From the NCBI RefSeq assembly GCF_003287935.1, contig NZ_CP030287.1:5225022-5289021 (forward strand): DNA of 64,000 bases, in the 5' to 3' direction. The translations under genes were made by a program, and so were the position numbers. Positions within the stretch are counted from its first letter, which is position 1. Every line of letters begins with the position of its first letter. Below the pieces are notes generated by a model. It was given only the letters and a program-made list of their open reading frames with translations. It did no database searches and was not told the origin of the DNA. Of this stretch, positions 20,630 through 29,391 are shown piece by piece. This DNA is from Streptomyces sp. ICC1. GTDB taxonomy: Bacteria > Actinomycetota > Actinomycetes > Streptomycetales > Streptomycetaceae.

Positions 20630-21494
20630 GACCGTGTCCTATGTGGTGAGGCGTCGTTGACCTCTATATGGGGCGGGGTACTTGGAGTTGGATTGTTCCG
20701 GACGGGTTGTGGGAGATCGCGGAGCCGCTGATCCCACCATCGAAGGTGCGGTCGCAGGGCGGCGGGACGCGGGACACGCCTGATGAGACGCTGTTCGCGG
20801 CGATCATCTACGTGTTGGTCAGCGGGTGTGCCTGGCGGGCTCTGCCACCGTGTTTCGGGATATCGAAGTCGACGGCCCACCGCAGGTTCCTGATCTGGTC
20901 ACGGGCCGGAGTGTGGGGCCGGCTGCATGAGGAGATCCTGCACCGCCTCGACGACGCCGGCCTCCTTGACCTCTCCCGCGCGGTCCTCGACTCCGCCCAT
21001 GTGCGGGCTAAAAAGGGGGCGAACTCACAGGTCCGAGCCCCGTGGACCGGGGCAAATCGGGCTCCAAGATACACGTCCTGTCGGACGCGAACGGCCTGCC
21101 CCTCCTCGTCGGCGTCGCAGCAGCCAACACCCACGACAGCCTCGCGCTGAAGCCCATGATCATGGGTCACCAAACGAGACACGACCCCTACCGGGGTCGC
21201 CACTTCAAACCCCACCGCCTCCACGCCGACAAGACATACGACGTCCCCCACCTGCGAAAATGGTTACGCGGTAAACGGATCGGGGTCCATATCGCACGCA
21301 AGGGAGTCGAGTCATCGGAACGGCTCGGACGGCGAAGGTGGGTGATCGAGCGGACCATGTCCTGGCTGACCGGCTACCGCCGGCTCAACCACCGCTACGA
21401 ACGCCATCCCCGCAACTACCTGGCATTTCTCGGCCTCGCGGCAGCCCTCTGCTGCTACAAGCGCCTCGTCCGCCTCACCACATAGGACACGGTC
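20630..21494 (+). mobile_element. Intact IS5-family insertion sequence
   Basis: An 865-bp element with perfect 24-bp terminal inverted repeats (20630-20653 and 21471-21494) and a TTA duplication on both sides (20627-20629; 21495-21497). Its size and the TNA-type target fit the IS5 superfamily. It stands between the decayed IS and the HEAT-like gene, and its right edge is only 43 bases from that gene's probable start. Confidence 0.88.
20668..21485 (+). CDS. IS5-family transposase (OrfA-OrfB by -1 frameshift)
   Basis: OrfA starts at 20668 (MGRGTWSWIVPDGLWEIAEP). At 21010-21019 the run AAAAAGGGGG provides a slippery site. A -1 slip joins HVRAKKG to GELTGPSPVDRGKSGSK and continues in the frame that ends RLVRLTT at 21485. 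The catalytic DDE fold is represented by VLDSAHV in OrfA and by LHADKTYD and ERLGRRRWVIERT in OrfB. Both halves appear undamaged, so the enzyme is probably active. Without slippage OrfA alone would end at 21150. Confidence 0.85.
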
Positions 21495-21537
21495 TTATTC
21501 GGAGGCGGTGGGCACGTCGGCCGTCGATGATGTGCCG

Positions 21538-22800
21538 ATGAGCCAGAACCAAGTCGACGCACTGCGACGGGCCGGATCCGCCACCGGACACCCCGAGTTC
21601 GCCGAGCGCATGGTGGAGGCGCTGCGGGAGGGATTCCGGGTCCTCGAAGCCCTGCCACCAGAGGATGCGTTCTGGCGCGGCTGGGCGAATGGGCACGCAA
21701 CGGTCCACAAGCTCGGCGTCCTCGCCGAGGAGCGGCTGCGGCGCGATCCCGCGGACCGGACGGCGCGGTGGACGCTCGTCGCCCTCGCGCTCGCCCACGG
21801 CGCCAATGACGGCGGGCTGTCTCTGCTCGGTCCAGCCATTGCCGACGATCCGACCGTCGTGGCAGACGCGCTGGTCATTGCGGACTGGGCCGGTCAGGAG
21901 ATCGGACTCGACCTCACCGCCGAGTTGCGCGAAGCGTGTGGGTGGGGGGATCGCAACGCGCTGGAGTCGCTGGGACGGGTGGAGGGCGGGGAGGCCGCGC
22001 GGGTGGCGTTGCGTGTTCTGGAGCCGCTGGCTGCTCTTCCCGGCTCTGCCGGTTCCGGCGGAACGGCAGTGACATTCCGCGGAGTTGGCGGAACTGCGGA
22101 CGAACTTTTCGCCGGGGCATTCCGTGAGATCGCCGCGGATGCGGATGCCGTGCCCTGTCTGATCGCTCTGCACGGCCGCCCCACGCGGGAGGTCTTCGAG
22201 CGCGCCGCGCGCCTCCTGGCCTGCGAGGATCCGGTCGAACGGGAACTGGGAGCAAGGGTCTTGCGCGAGCTGGGCCCGTACGACGCCGAGGGCCGTCGGC
22301 CGTTCCACACGGAAACCGTCGATGTCGTCGTGGCCGAGATGGGCGACGAGCCCGATCCGGGGGTCCTCGGCTGGATGATCTCGGTGCTCGGGTACCACCG
22401 TGCCCGCCGGGCCCTCGACCTGGTGCTCGACCTCCAGTCTCATCCCGCGCAGCCGGTACGGTTCGCGGTCGCCGCCGCGCTGCCCGGACTGGCGGATCCG
22501 GAGCGGACGGAGCGTCGAGTCCTGGAGGCGCTCCTGCGGCTGGCCGAAGACGACAGCGGCGCTGTGCGCTGGTACGCCCTGTACGCGTTGTTCAACGAGA
22601 CGGCCGGGGTCGGCTCCGCGCAGCGCAGAACGTGGGCCACTCACTTGACCGGGCGAGCCGACGCCGACATCGACATCGACTCGAACTCCGGCCCCGAGCG
22701 CCGCGCAGAGCTATCGCAGTTGGCCACGGCCCTTGACGACCAGGCCGATGCCGCCCTGCTCGACATCCTCGCGCAGACGACCGGCCCGACCGGCCCGTGA
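21538..22800 (+). CDS. HEAT-repeat-like hypothetical protein
   Basis: A soluble protein of about 420 aa made of alpha-helical repeats, with segments such as DPVERELGARVLRELG, SHPAQPVRFAVAAALPGLAD and LRLAEDDSGAVRWYALYALF. These resemble HEAT/Armadillo units that mediate protein contacts. No catalytic motif is visible, and Streptomyces have many such orphan proteins. The start is uncertain. ATG at 21538 has no good ribosome site, and GTG at 21508 follows GGAGG too closely. The IS lies immediately upstream, so the native promoter, and possibly the true N-terminus, may have been displaced. Confidence 0.65.
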   Translation: MSQNQVDALRRAGSATGHPEFAERMVEALREGFRVLEALPPEDAFWRGWANGHATVHKLGVLAEERLRRDPADRTARWTLVALALAHGANDGGLSLLGPAIADDPTVVADALVIADWAGQEIGLDLTAELREACGWGDRNALESLGRVEGGEAARVALRVLEPLAALPGSAGSGGTAVTFRGVGGTADELFAGAFREIAADADAVPCLIALHGRPTREVFERAARLLACEDPVERELGARVLRELGPYDAEGRRPFHTETVDVVVAEMGDEPDPGVLGWMISVLGYHRARRALDLVLDLQSHPAQPVRFAVAAALPGLADPERTERRVLEALLRLAEDDSGAVRWYALYALFNETAGVGSAQRRTWATHLTGRADADIDIDSNSGPERRAELSQLATALDDQADAALLDILAQTTGPTGP

Positions 22801-22862
22801 GGACGGCCGGCTCCTCGGCGGTCAGTCGGCCCGGCGACCCCGTCCGGTCACCGCACCGGACA

Positions 22863-22900
22863 CGACTTCGGGAGCACCCCGGTGGGCGCTCCCGAAGTCG
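22863..22900. terminator. Bidirectional hairpin terminator
   Basis: CGACTTCGGGAGC and GCTCCCGAAGTCG form a perfect 13-bp stem with a 12-nt loop, placed between the convergent HEAT-like and trypsin-like genes. Confidence 0.85.
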
Positions 22901-22912
22901 GCGGGACCGGGG

Positions 22913-24709
22913 TCAGTGGAGTCGGATGGCGTTCCAGTCCCAGCCCGCGCCGGCCGGGACGACGGCGCTGACGGTGAAGGGCTGGATGTGGCCGGCGGAA
23001 TCCGCCCGGCCGGTGAACATCCGGATGGCACCATCCCCGAACCGGTACATCATGCCGATGTCGGTACGCCGGTCGCCGTTCAGGTCACCGGCGACGAGCT
23101 TCATCGACGCGCGGTCCCAACTGTTCACCGGAACCGTGTAACCGAGCGTGAAGTCGTCGAACCCGCCCGAGGAGTTGCCCAGCGAGGTGTAGAAGCCGAT
23201 CGCACTGTTCGCATGGTGGTAGACCATCACCGCGTCCGAACGGCCGTCACCGTTGAAGTCCCCGGAGTGCAACTCGATGGCGTTCCAGTCCCAACCCGCA
23301 CTCGCCGGAACGACAGCACTCACCGTGAACGGCTGGATGTGACCGGCCGCATCGGCCAGGCCCGTGAACATCCGGATCGAACCATCCCCGAACCGGTACA
23401 TCATGCCGACGTCGGCACGCCGGTCGCCGTTGAAGTCACCGGCGACGAGCTTCATCGACGCACGGTCCCAACTGTTCACCGGAACCGTGTAACCGAGCGT
23501 GAAGTCGTCGAACCCGCCCGAGGAGTTGCCCAGCGAGGTGTAGAAACCGATCGCACTGTTCGCATGGTGGTAGACCATCACCGCGTCCGAACGGCCGTCA
23601 CCGTTGAAGTCCCCGGAGTGCAACTCGATGGCGTTCCAGTCCCAACCCGCACTCGCCGGAACGACAGCACTCACCGTGAACGGCTGGATGTGACCGGCCG
23701 CATCAGCCAGGCCCGTGAACATCCGGATCGAACCATCCCCGAACCGGTACATCATGCCGACGTCGGCACGCCGGTCGCCGTTGAAGTCACCCGCGATGAG
23801 CTTCATCGACGCACGGTCCCAACTGTTCACCGGAACCGTATAGCCGATGGTGAAGTCGTCGAACCCGCCCGAGGAGTTGCCCAGCGAGGTGTAGAAACCG
23901 ATCGCACTGTTCGCATGGTGGTAGACCATCACCGCGTCCGAACGGCCGTCACCGTTGAAGTCACGGGGGGTGGTCGTCCGGACCGTCTCCTGGATCCAGC
24001 CGTTCAGGTCGTCGGCACGCGCGCTGAAGGCACCGGTGCGCGCTTCCGTGGCGGGGGCGCCGAGGCACCCTCCCTGCCAGGAGCGGCTGTTGATCCCGAT
24101 CAGTTCGCCCGCGGGGTTGAGCAGGGGGCCACCGGCATCCCCTTTGCAGATCACGTCGGCGCCCTTGCCCGTGAGGGTGAGGGACGTGGCGTCCTTGGTG
24201 CCGAGGGTGAAGGTGCCGGTGTGGATCTTGTCGGGCACCCACTCGGTCTTGGTACGGCCGAACCCCGCGGCCGTGAGGTCGCCGGTGAGGGCGGGCGCCG
24301 CGGCGCGTTTGACGGGCGCGATGCCGTCGACGGGTGTGGCGAGGCGGGCGAGGGCCAGATCGCGGTCGGTACGGGGCGCGAGGTCGGCGACCTCGACGGT
24401 GCGGCCGTCGCCCAGTGTCGCGGTGCCCTTGAGCACGGGCCTGCCGGCCGGGACCGACGCGCCGGGGGTGGCGGCGAAGCAGCTGGCGGCGGTGGCGATC
24501 CATGACCGGTCGACCAGGACGCCGGTACAGGAACGGGAGCTGCCCTCTTCGCCGATGGTGAGTTTGACGAGGGAGGCGAACTGCCCCGTGGCGGCTTCCG
24601 GGCCGGTGGCCGCAAGGGCGGGGGACGAGCTGAGCAGACCGGCCGAGACCGCGAACGCGGTGACGAGCGGCCCTGCGATCCGCGTGGGGCGCGGGCGGGG
24701 AGCGGGCAT
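22913..24709 (-). CDS. Secreted trypsin-fold (S1) protein with FG-GAP repeats, catalytically defective
   Basis: A 598-aa exported protein. A signal peptide (residues about 10-33, ending SSSPALAA) precedes an S1 chymotrypsin-like domain (to about 250) and three FG-GAP/VCBS-type repeats. The catalytic Asp region is present (DRDLALARL). However, the His normally in TAAHC is Ser76 (TAASCF), and the nucleophile of GDSGGP is Ala192 (CKGDAGGPLL). Peptide-bond cleavage by the usual triad is therefore not expected, and a binding role is more likely. Each repeat has Ca-binding-like DFNGDGRSD loops. The start ATG follows GAAGGAAACCTG. Confidence 0.88.
   Translation of the reverse strand: MPAPRPRPTRIAGPLVTAFAVSAGLLSSSPALAATGPEAATGQFASLVKLTIGEEGSSRSCTGVLVDRSWIATAASCFAATPGASVPAGRPVLKGTATLGDGRTVEVADLAPRTDRDLALARLATPVDGIAPVKRAAAPALTGDLTAAGFGRTKTEWVPDKIHTGTFTLGTKDATSLTLTGKGADVICKGDAGGPLLNPAGELIGINSRSWQGGCLGAPATEARTGAFSARADDLNGWIQETVRTTTPRDFNGDGRSDAVMVYHHANSAIGFYTSLGNSSGGFDDFTIGYTVPVNSWDRASMKLIAGDFNGDRRADVGMMYRFGDGSIRMFTGLADAAGHIQPFTVSAVVPASAGWDWNAIELHSGDFNGDGRSDAVMVYHHANSAIGFYTSLGNSSGGFDDFTLGYTVPVNSWDRASMKLVAGDFNGDRRADVGMMYRFGDGSIRMFTGLADAAGHIQPFTVSAVVPASAGWDWNAIELHSGDFNGDGRSDAVMVYHHANSAIGFYTSLGNSSGGFDDFTLGYTVPVNSWDRASMKLVAGDLNGDRRTDIGMMYRFGDGAIRMFTGRADSAGHIQPFTVSAVVPAGAGWDWNAIRLH
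22916..23962 (-). repeat. Three near-identical 351-bp tandem coding repeats
   Basis: Counted in gene direction, copies run 23962-23612, 23611-23261 and 23260-22916 (the last is 6 bp short). Each encodes 117 aa beginning DFNGDGRSDAVMVYHH and ending GWDWNAIELHSG. Copies 1 and 2 differ at only a handful of bases, and copy 3 is slightly more diverged (ADSAGH, AIRLH). Such nucleotide identity means recent duplication or ongoing gene conversion, and the copy number may vary between strains. Confidence 0.93.
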
Positions 24710-24860
24710 CAGGTTTCCTTCGCTTGTGCAGAAACGTGGGACACCGTTCGGCATGAATGCCAGGGCGGGACGGAAGTCTCCGACAGATCCGATGCGGGGA
24801 GTGTGGGGAGTGTGGGGAGCGTTGAATTGCAGGAGAATTGAACCGGCTCACACGGCGCTG

Positions 24861-25388
24861 CTACTTCACCGTCTTTATTTCCATGAGCATGAAGTCGCGC
24901 CCCTGTTCGTCCGCGCTCTCACCCACCGGCGTCCACGCGTTCTTGTTCACGTCGTACGCCTTTTCTTCGTCACCTGTGACCATGTCGACGTGGGTCGAGT
25001 AGCTGTTGCCCTTGATCGCGAATACCGCGGGAATCTCCAGCGCCAGGTAACCGGTGGTCCCGGTGGCGCGGAAGCAGATCTTGTCGTTGGCGCGGGACCA
25101 GACCTCGAGCTGATCGGCCGCGCTCCCGCAGTCGGCGAGGAGGATGTGGCCGTCACCGCGCTTGAGCGTGATGCCGCGCTCCGCGAGGATCCTGTCCGCA
25201 TGGGGATAGCCGAAGTCCTCGATGGCATAGCCAGGGCCTTCGTCGGCGACGGCCGTCATCGCGGAGCCGTGCGGGGAGGCCCCGCCGGTCGAACCGCCGG
25301 CGAACTCGATCGCGACCAGGGCGCCCGCGCCCACGGCCGCTCCAAGGCCCCGGACAATCTTCTTCTTCCGTACCCTCATCACCTTCAT
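24861..25388 (-). CDS. Secreted hypothetical protein
   Basis: A 175-aa protein with a Lys/Arg-rich start (MKVMRVRKKKIVRG), then a hydrophobic segment (LGAAVGAGALVAIEFAGG), suggesting export or a membrane anchor. The rest is a compact domain with two cysteines (LADCGSA; DKICFRA) that could form a disulfide. I do not recognise the family. It is divergent from the ALF-repeat gene across a 482-bp region. The ATG at 25388 has GGGACAGCG before it, and the ATG three codons later is a weaker alternative. Confidence 0.75.
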   Translation of the reverse strand: MKVMRVRKKKIVRGLGAAVGAGALVAIEFAGGSTGGASPHGSAMTAVADEGPGYAIEDFGYPHADRILAERGITLKRGDGHILLADCGSAADQLEVWSRANDKICFRATGTTGYLALEIPAVFAIKGNSYSTHVDMVTGDEEKAYDVNKNAWTPVGESADEQGRDFMLMEIKTVK

Positions 25389-25870
25389 CGCTGTCCCAGT
25401 CGTCGGTTCGGGAGAACCCGAACGAGTGTCATCGCGGACGTGAAATCCTCCGCTCAGCCAAGGAGGGGGAAGGACCCGTCCGAGAGTTCATTCCCCAGGG
25501 GGGGAGCCCCCGCTGTCGAATGGATCCTAGCCTCGCTCTAGCGGGTTCTGAAACGATCGAAAACGGACACCGGGATAGGACTGTAGGCCCTTTATGGGCC
25601 GCGTCGAGGCATCCTGTACGGACTACTGAGTTCCGCATCGAAGGCCGGACGGCCACCTGTGTATTCGGCTGAGGATTCGGTCGAATCCGCGGATTCACGG
25701 AATCCCTATTCAGGGCAATGCTTTCGCTGTATGGTCGCGCTGCGCCCCCTTTCACCCTCCCCGACTTCCCTGCGGGGTGAGGGACTTGGGCGTGGCGAAG
25801 CCCCCATTCCGTCCGGCGATGTGTCGCCGCGCGTGCGCGGCTCGGCGGGCGCTGACACCGAAGGACCGCT
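25389..25870. other. Divergent regulatory region between the secreted protein and ALF-repeat genes
   Basis: These 482 bases contain a section (about 25540-25735) clearly less GC-rich than the genes, as expected for promoters. Small hairpins are seen, such as GGCCC-TTTAT-GGGCC near 25590. No specific -10/-35 pair was settled, and no gene is recognised. Confidence 0.4.
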
Positions 25871-28800
25871 TTGGACACCATCTTTTGGAGCAGGCGTCGT
25901 ATTCTCGGCGCCGCCGCGGCCACCATGACCGCCGCCGCCTCTTCCAGCCTCGTGCTCAACCCCTCGACGGCCTGGGCCGCGACGCCCTCGCAAGCCGCCG
26001 ACGACGGCGACCCGTTCGGCCTGCCCGACACCGATCGGGCCAAGGCGGTCAGGGCCTGGCTGCTGGGCGGCCGGGCAGTTCGCGCCTCCGCCGCGACGGC
26101 GCTGGCCGGCACGGACGCCGACGTGAGGAACTTCCTGGCCGTCAGGCTCCCCGCGGACACGGCCACGGACAACCGCGCGGCGATCGTCACCTCGCTGGCG
26201 GTGGCCGGCAGGGGGAACCGGCGCGAGGCGACCGCCGCGCTGGGCGGCGGGGACTCCGCCATCGCCGGCTATCTCGCGGGCGGGTACAAGTCCGCCCTGA
26301 TGGAGGACTTACGGGTGGCCACCACCACGGTGATGGCCGTGGGCGGCAAAGCCGTCAACCGCGAGGGCAACACGGCCCTGAACAACGGTTCCCAGTCGGC
26401 GCTGGAGTCGTTCCTCGGCGATCGCGAGTACCCGGCTCGCGTCGAGGACATGCGCGTGGATGCCTCCAAGCTCTCCTTCCAGGCGGGGCCTGAGGTGCAG
26501 AAGTACGCCTCCCGGGCGCTGTCCGGCAGCGACAAGGACCTCGAGTGGTTCCTCGAGACGGGCCAGCACATCGCACGCGCCCGGGACCAGGAGGCCATGA
26601 AGATCCAGGAGCTCGTCGCCGTCGTCCAGCGCGAGGGCAAGCGGGCCGACGCCATGACGAAGCAGGCCGAGGAGGCCTGCGCCCGCGCGGTGACGGCCGC
26701 GGCCCAGGCCAGGGAGATGGCGGAGCGGGCCGCCGCCGAGGCCCGCGCGGCTCAGGAGGACGTGGCCAGGGCCGCCGGCGCGGCACGCAAGGCGGCCGAG
26801 GCTGCCTCCGGGGCCGCCCGCGCCTCGCGCGTCGCCATCACCGCCTCGCAGGCCGCGGTGCAGGCGGCCCGGCGCGCCGGGTACGCGGCGGCGGCCACGA
26901 GCGCGGCGGCCGCCAACGCCGGAGCCGCCGCGACCCGTGCCTTCAACGCGGCCCTCGACGTGTCCCGGGACGCTTCCCAGGCGCAGAAGGCCAGGGAGGC
27001 AGCGGTCGCCGCCCGTACCGCCGCGGCCCAGGCACGCAGCGCGGCCGTGGCCGCCGAGGGCGCGGCGGCGGCCTCGGACCAGGCCAGGATCGCCGGCGAC
27101 TGGGCCGCGGCGGCGGCCCGTGACTCCGCCGCCGCCGCGAGGGCCTCTGCGGACGCGGCCGACGCCTCCGGCGCGGCGCAGCACGAGGCGGCCAACGCCC
27201 GGCGCGAGGCGCAGATCGCGAGCGCCAACGCCCAGATCGCCACCAACGCGGCCGGCAACGCGGTGCGGCTGGCCAACACCTCCGCGCAGGCGGCGCGCAC
27301 CGCACGCGACGCCGCGAACGGCGCGGCCGGACATGCCGAGAAGGCCGCGGCCGCGGCCGACTGGGCGGTCCAGTACGCGGGCCAGGCGGTGGACTACGCG
27401 AACAAGTCCACCGAGTTCGCCAACGAGGCCAGCAAGGCCGCCGACCTCGCGACCGACGCCGTCACCCAGGCCGTGGCGGTGGAGAAGGCCGCGCGGGACG
27501 CCGAGGGGCAGCGCCTGGAGCAGGACCTGCGGCAGGCGGTCGAGGAGATGCGCCTGCTCGCCCGGTTGGACGCGGAGCAGCGGGCGGAGTACACGGGCAA
27601 GCGCACCGAGGCCGAGCAGACGACCCAGGCCGCGAGGGATCTGGTCGCGCGTGCCGGGGCGGCGCTCCGGGCCGGTGACACGGCCCTCGCCACCACGACG
27701 GGACGTCAGGCGGCCGTGGCCGTCATGGATGCGCGCGGTACCTGGTCGCGGCAGGCGGCCCGGTTCGCCCTGGCCGGCACGGAGGCGGACGTCCACATCT
27801 GGATCGACGCCGACCGGCTGATCGCGGAGCGCCTGGACGACCGGGAGCGCGCCCTCTACCTCGCCAGGAGGAGTTCCCCGGGCGTCATCGACGCGGCGGG
27901 CAAGGCCCTGGCGAGCACCGACCCCGACGCCACGGCGACGTTCCTCGGCACCGGCGTCGTACAGGCCGCGGCCATGGACAACCGGGTCGCGATCTCCCGC
28001 ATTCTGGCCGGCCGGCCCGGCCGGGCGGTGGCGAAGGCGGCGAACGAGGCGCTGGACGCCGGGTCCGCCCAGGCCCTGTACGGGTTCTTCAGCGCCTCCT
28101 TCGAGGCGGCTCAGCGGGAGGACGACGCGGTCGCCACCGCGACCCTGCTCGGCACCGCCGGCCCCTACACCAAGGCGCACGCCCAGGCGGCGCTCGAAGG
28201 ACCGGCGTGGATCCGCCGCAACTTCATCGCCTCGGTCCAGCACCGGACCGCTGAGCTCGACCACGACTCCGCCACCCACATCGCCGCCATGCAAGGGGCG
28301 ATCAGCGCCGCCGCGAAGATCGCCCACAAGGCGCAGGAGGACGCCGCCCGCGCCCAGGAGGCGGCGGCCAGGGCCCGCAACGCCGCGGCGGAAGCGGTCA
28401 CTTGGGCGGACAAGGCGCTGAACTGGGCGGCGCAGGCCGCCTCCGCCGCGCGGCAGGCGGACTCCTACGCGGACTCCGCCGAGAAGTCGGCCCAGGACGC
28501 GCGGGTCTCGGCCGGCAAGGCGACCCAGGCGGCCGCCACCGCCCGGACCGCCATGCGCTCGGCGAACTACTCCGCGAACCGCGCGGTCGAGTCCGCCCGC
28601 AGCGCCGTCGCGTCCGCCAACGCCGCCCAGGCGTCGGCTGCTTCCGCGTACGCGACCTCCCTGCACGCCGACGGGGACCGCGTGGCCGCCGCGGAGGCAG
28701 CGAGTGCGGCGCAGACGATCGAGAAGGACAAGCGGAGGAACGAGATCGGGGAGGAGGTCAGGAAGGCGCTCGAGGAGGCCCTCAAGGCCCGGGCGGAGGG

Positions 28801-29218
28801 GAAGAACCCGGCGGACAGCCCTGAGAACGACTCCGTGGGCGGTGGTCTTCCCCAGTGGCAGCAGGACGCCCGGACGCTGGCGAACATTCTCGAATGGGCC
28901 TCACTGGCCACCTCGGTGGCCGGCACCGGACTGGAGATCGCCGGCGTGTGGTTCCCGCCCGCCGAAGTGGCGGGCCTCTACTTGAGTTTCACGTCTGTGG
29001 GCCTCTCCCAGCTGTCGACGCTGTTCACCGGCATCGGCTACGGGTTCACGAGCAGCGAGTTCCAGCACGCGATCGGGAACTCGGTGCTGCACCTCGTGAC
29101 GTTCGGCCAGTCCCAGTGGATCAAGAAGCTCGACGCCGGCAAGGTCCTCACCGCGATCGAGGTCGGCGTACACGGGTCCCTCTCGGTGATCACCAGCGGC
29201 CTGCACCTCTTCGGCTGA
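25871..29218 (+). CDS. ALF-repeat protein with Tat-type signal and long Ala-rich coiled coil
   Basis: A 1115-aa protein. It begins with a probable twin-arginine signal (SRRRILGAAAATMTAA, cleavage near STAWA), so it may be exported folded. ALF-type helical repeats follow at about 50-250 and 630-800 (for example ASAATALAGTDADVRNFL). Two very long Ala/Arg/Glu-rich coiled-coil stretches run at about 260-560 and 810-960. The last 110 residues are more hydrophobic (WASLATSVAGTGLEIAGVWF) and might insert in a membrane or form a separate effector-like domain. ALF repeats are of unknown function. TTG at 25871 has GAAGGA 5 nt upstream. Confidence 0.8.
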   Translation: MDTIFWSRRRILGAAAATMTAAASSSLVLNPSTAWAATPSQAADDGDPFGLPDTDRAKAVRAWLLGGRAVRASAATALAGTDADVRNFLAVRLPADTATDNRAAIVTSLAVAGRGNRREATAALGGGDSAIAGYLAGGYKSALMEDLRVATTTVMAVGGKAVNREGNTALNNGSQSALESFLGDREYPARVEDMRVDASKLSFQAGPEVQKYASRALSGSDKDLEWFLETGQHIARARDQEAMKIQELVAVVQREGKRADAMTKQAEEACARAVTAAAQAREMAERAAAEARAAQEDVARAAGAARKAAEAASGAARASRVAITASQAAVQAARRAGYAAAATSAAAANAGAAATRAFNAALDVSRDASQAQKAREAAVAARTAAAQARSAAVAAEGAAAASDQARIAGDWAAAAARDSAAAARASADAADASGAAQHEAANARREAQIASANAQIATNAAGNAVRLANTSAQAARTARDAANGAAGHAEKAAAAADWAVQYAGQAVDYANKSTEFANEASKAADLATDAVTQAVAVEKAARDAEGQRLEQDLRQAVEEMRLLARLDAEQRAEYTGKRTEAEQTTQAARDLVARAGAALRAGDTALATTTGRQAAVAVMDARGTWSRQAARFALAGTEADVHIWIDADRLIAERLDDRERALYLARRSSPGVIDAAGKALASTDPDATATFLGTGVVQAAAMDNRVAISRILAGRPGRAVAKAANEALDAGSAQALYGFFSASFEAAQREDDAVATATLLGTAGPYTKAHAQAALEGPAWIRRNFIASVQHRTAELDHDSATHIAAMQGAISAAAKIAHKAQEDAARAQEAAARARNAAAEAVTWADKALNWAAQAASAARQADSYADSAEKSAQDARVSAGKATQAAATARTAMRSANYSANRAVESARSAVASANAAQASAASAYATSLHADGDRVAAAEAASAAQTIEKDKRRNEIGEEVRKALEEALKARAEGKNPADSPENDSVGGGLPQWQQDARTLANILEWASLATSVAGTGLEIAGVWFPPAEVAGLYLSFTSVGLSQLSTLFTGIGYGFTSSEFQHAIGNSVLHLVTFGQSQWIKKLDAGKVLTAIEVGVHGSLSVITSGLHLFG

Positions 29219-29320
29219 GACCCGACCGCTCGGTTCGCCGTGTCCGGTGTCCCAGAAAGGCAAGGCACAAAGGCCCCAAAGAAGGGACCAATGCCCGGCC
29301 GGGGCACCGGAGAGCCGTTG

Positions 29321-29336
29321 TTAGGGTCGCCTTACC
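29321..29336. promoter_or_regulatory. Candidate iron box (DmdR/IdeR-like)
   Basis: TTAGGGTCGCCTTACC, 56 nt before the first permease gene, resembles a half-conserved iron-regulator box (TTAGGTTAGGCTCACCTAA type). I count about 12 of 19 positions matching. Location before an iron-siderophore importer supports it. The match alone is weak. Confidence 0.5.
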
Positions 29337-29391
29337 AGTCGAACGCAAAGGGGTTGGGTGCTGCCTTCCCGAGCAAAGGAGCAGGTGGGGC

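Noticed and set aside
22916..23962. Regular repeats considered as a CRISPR array
   Set aside because: The 351-bp units are contiguous, coding and in frame, with no spacers.
26309..28666. A 785-aa minus-strand frame opposite the ALF gene
   Set aside because: Composition is almost only Gly, Arg, Val and Leu, and it lies antisense to a gene with signal peptide and repeats. Shadow.
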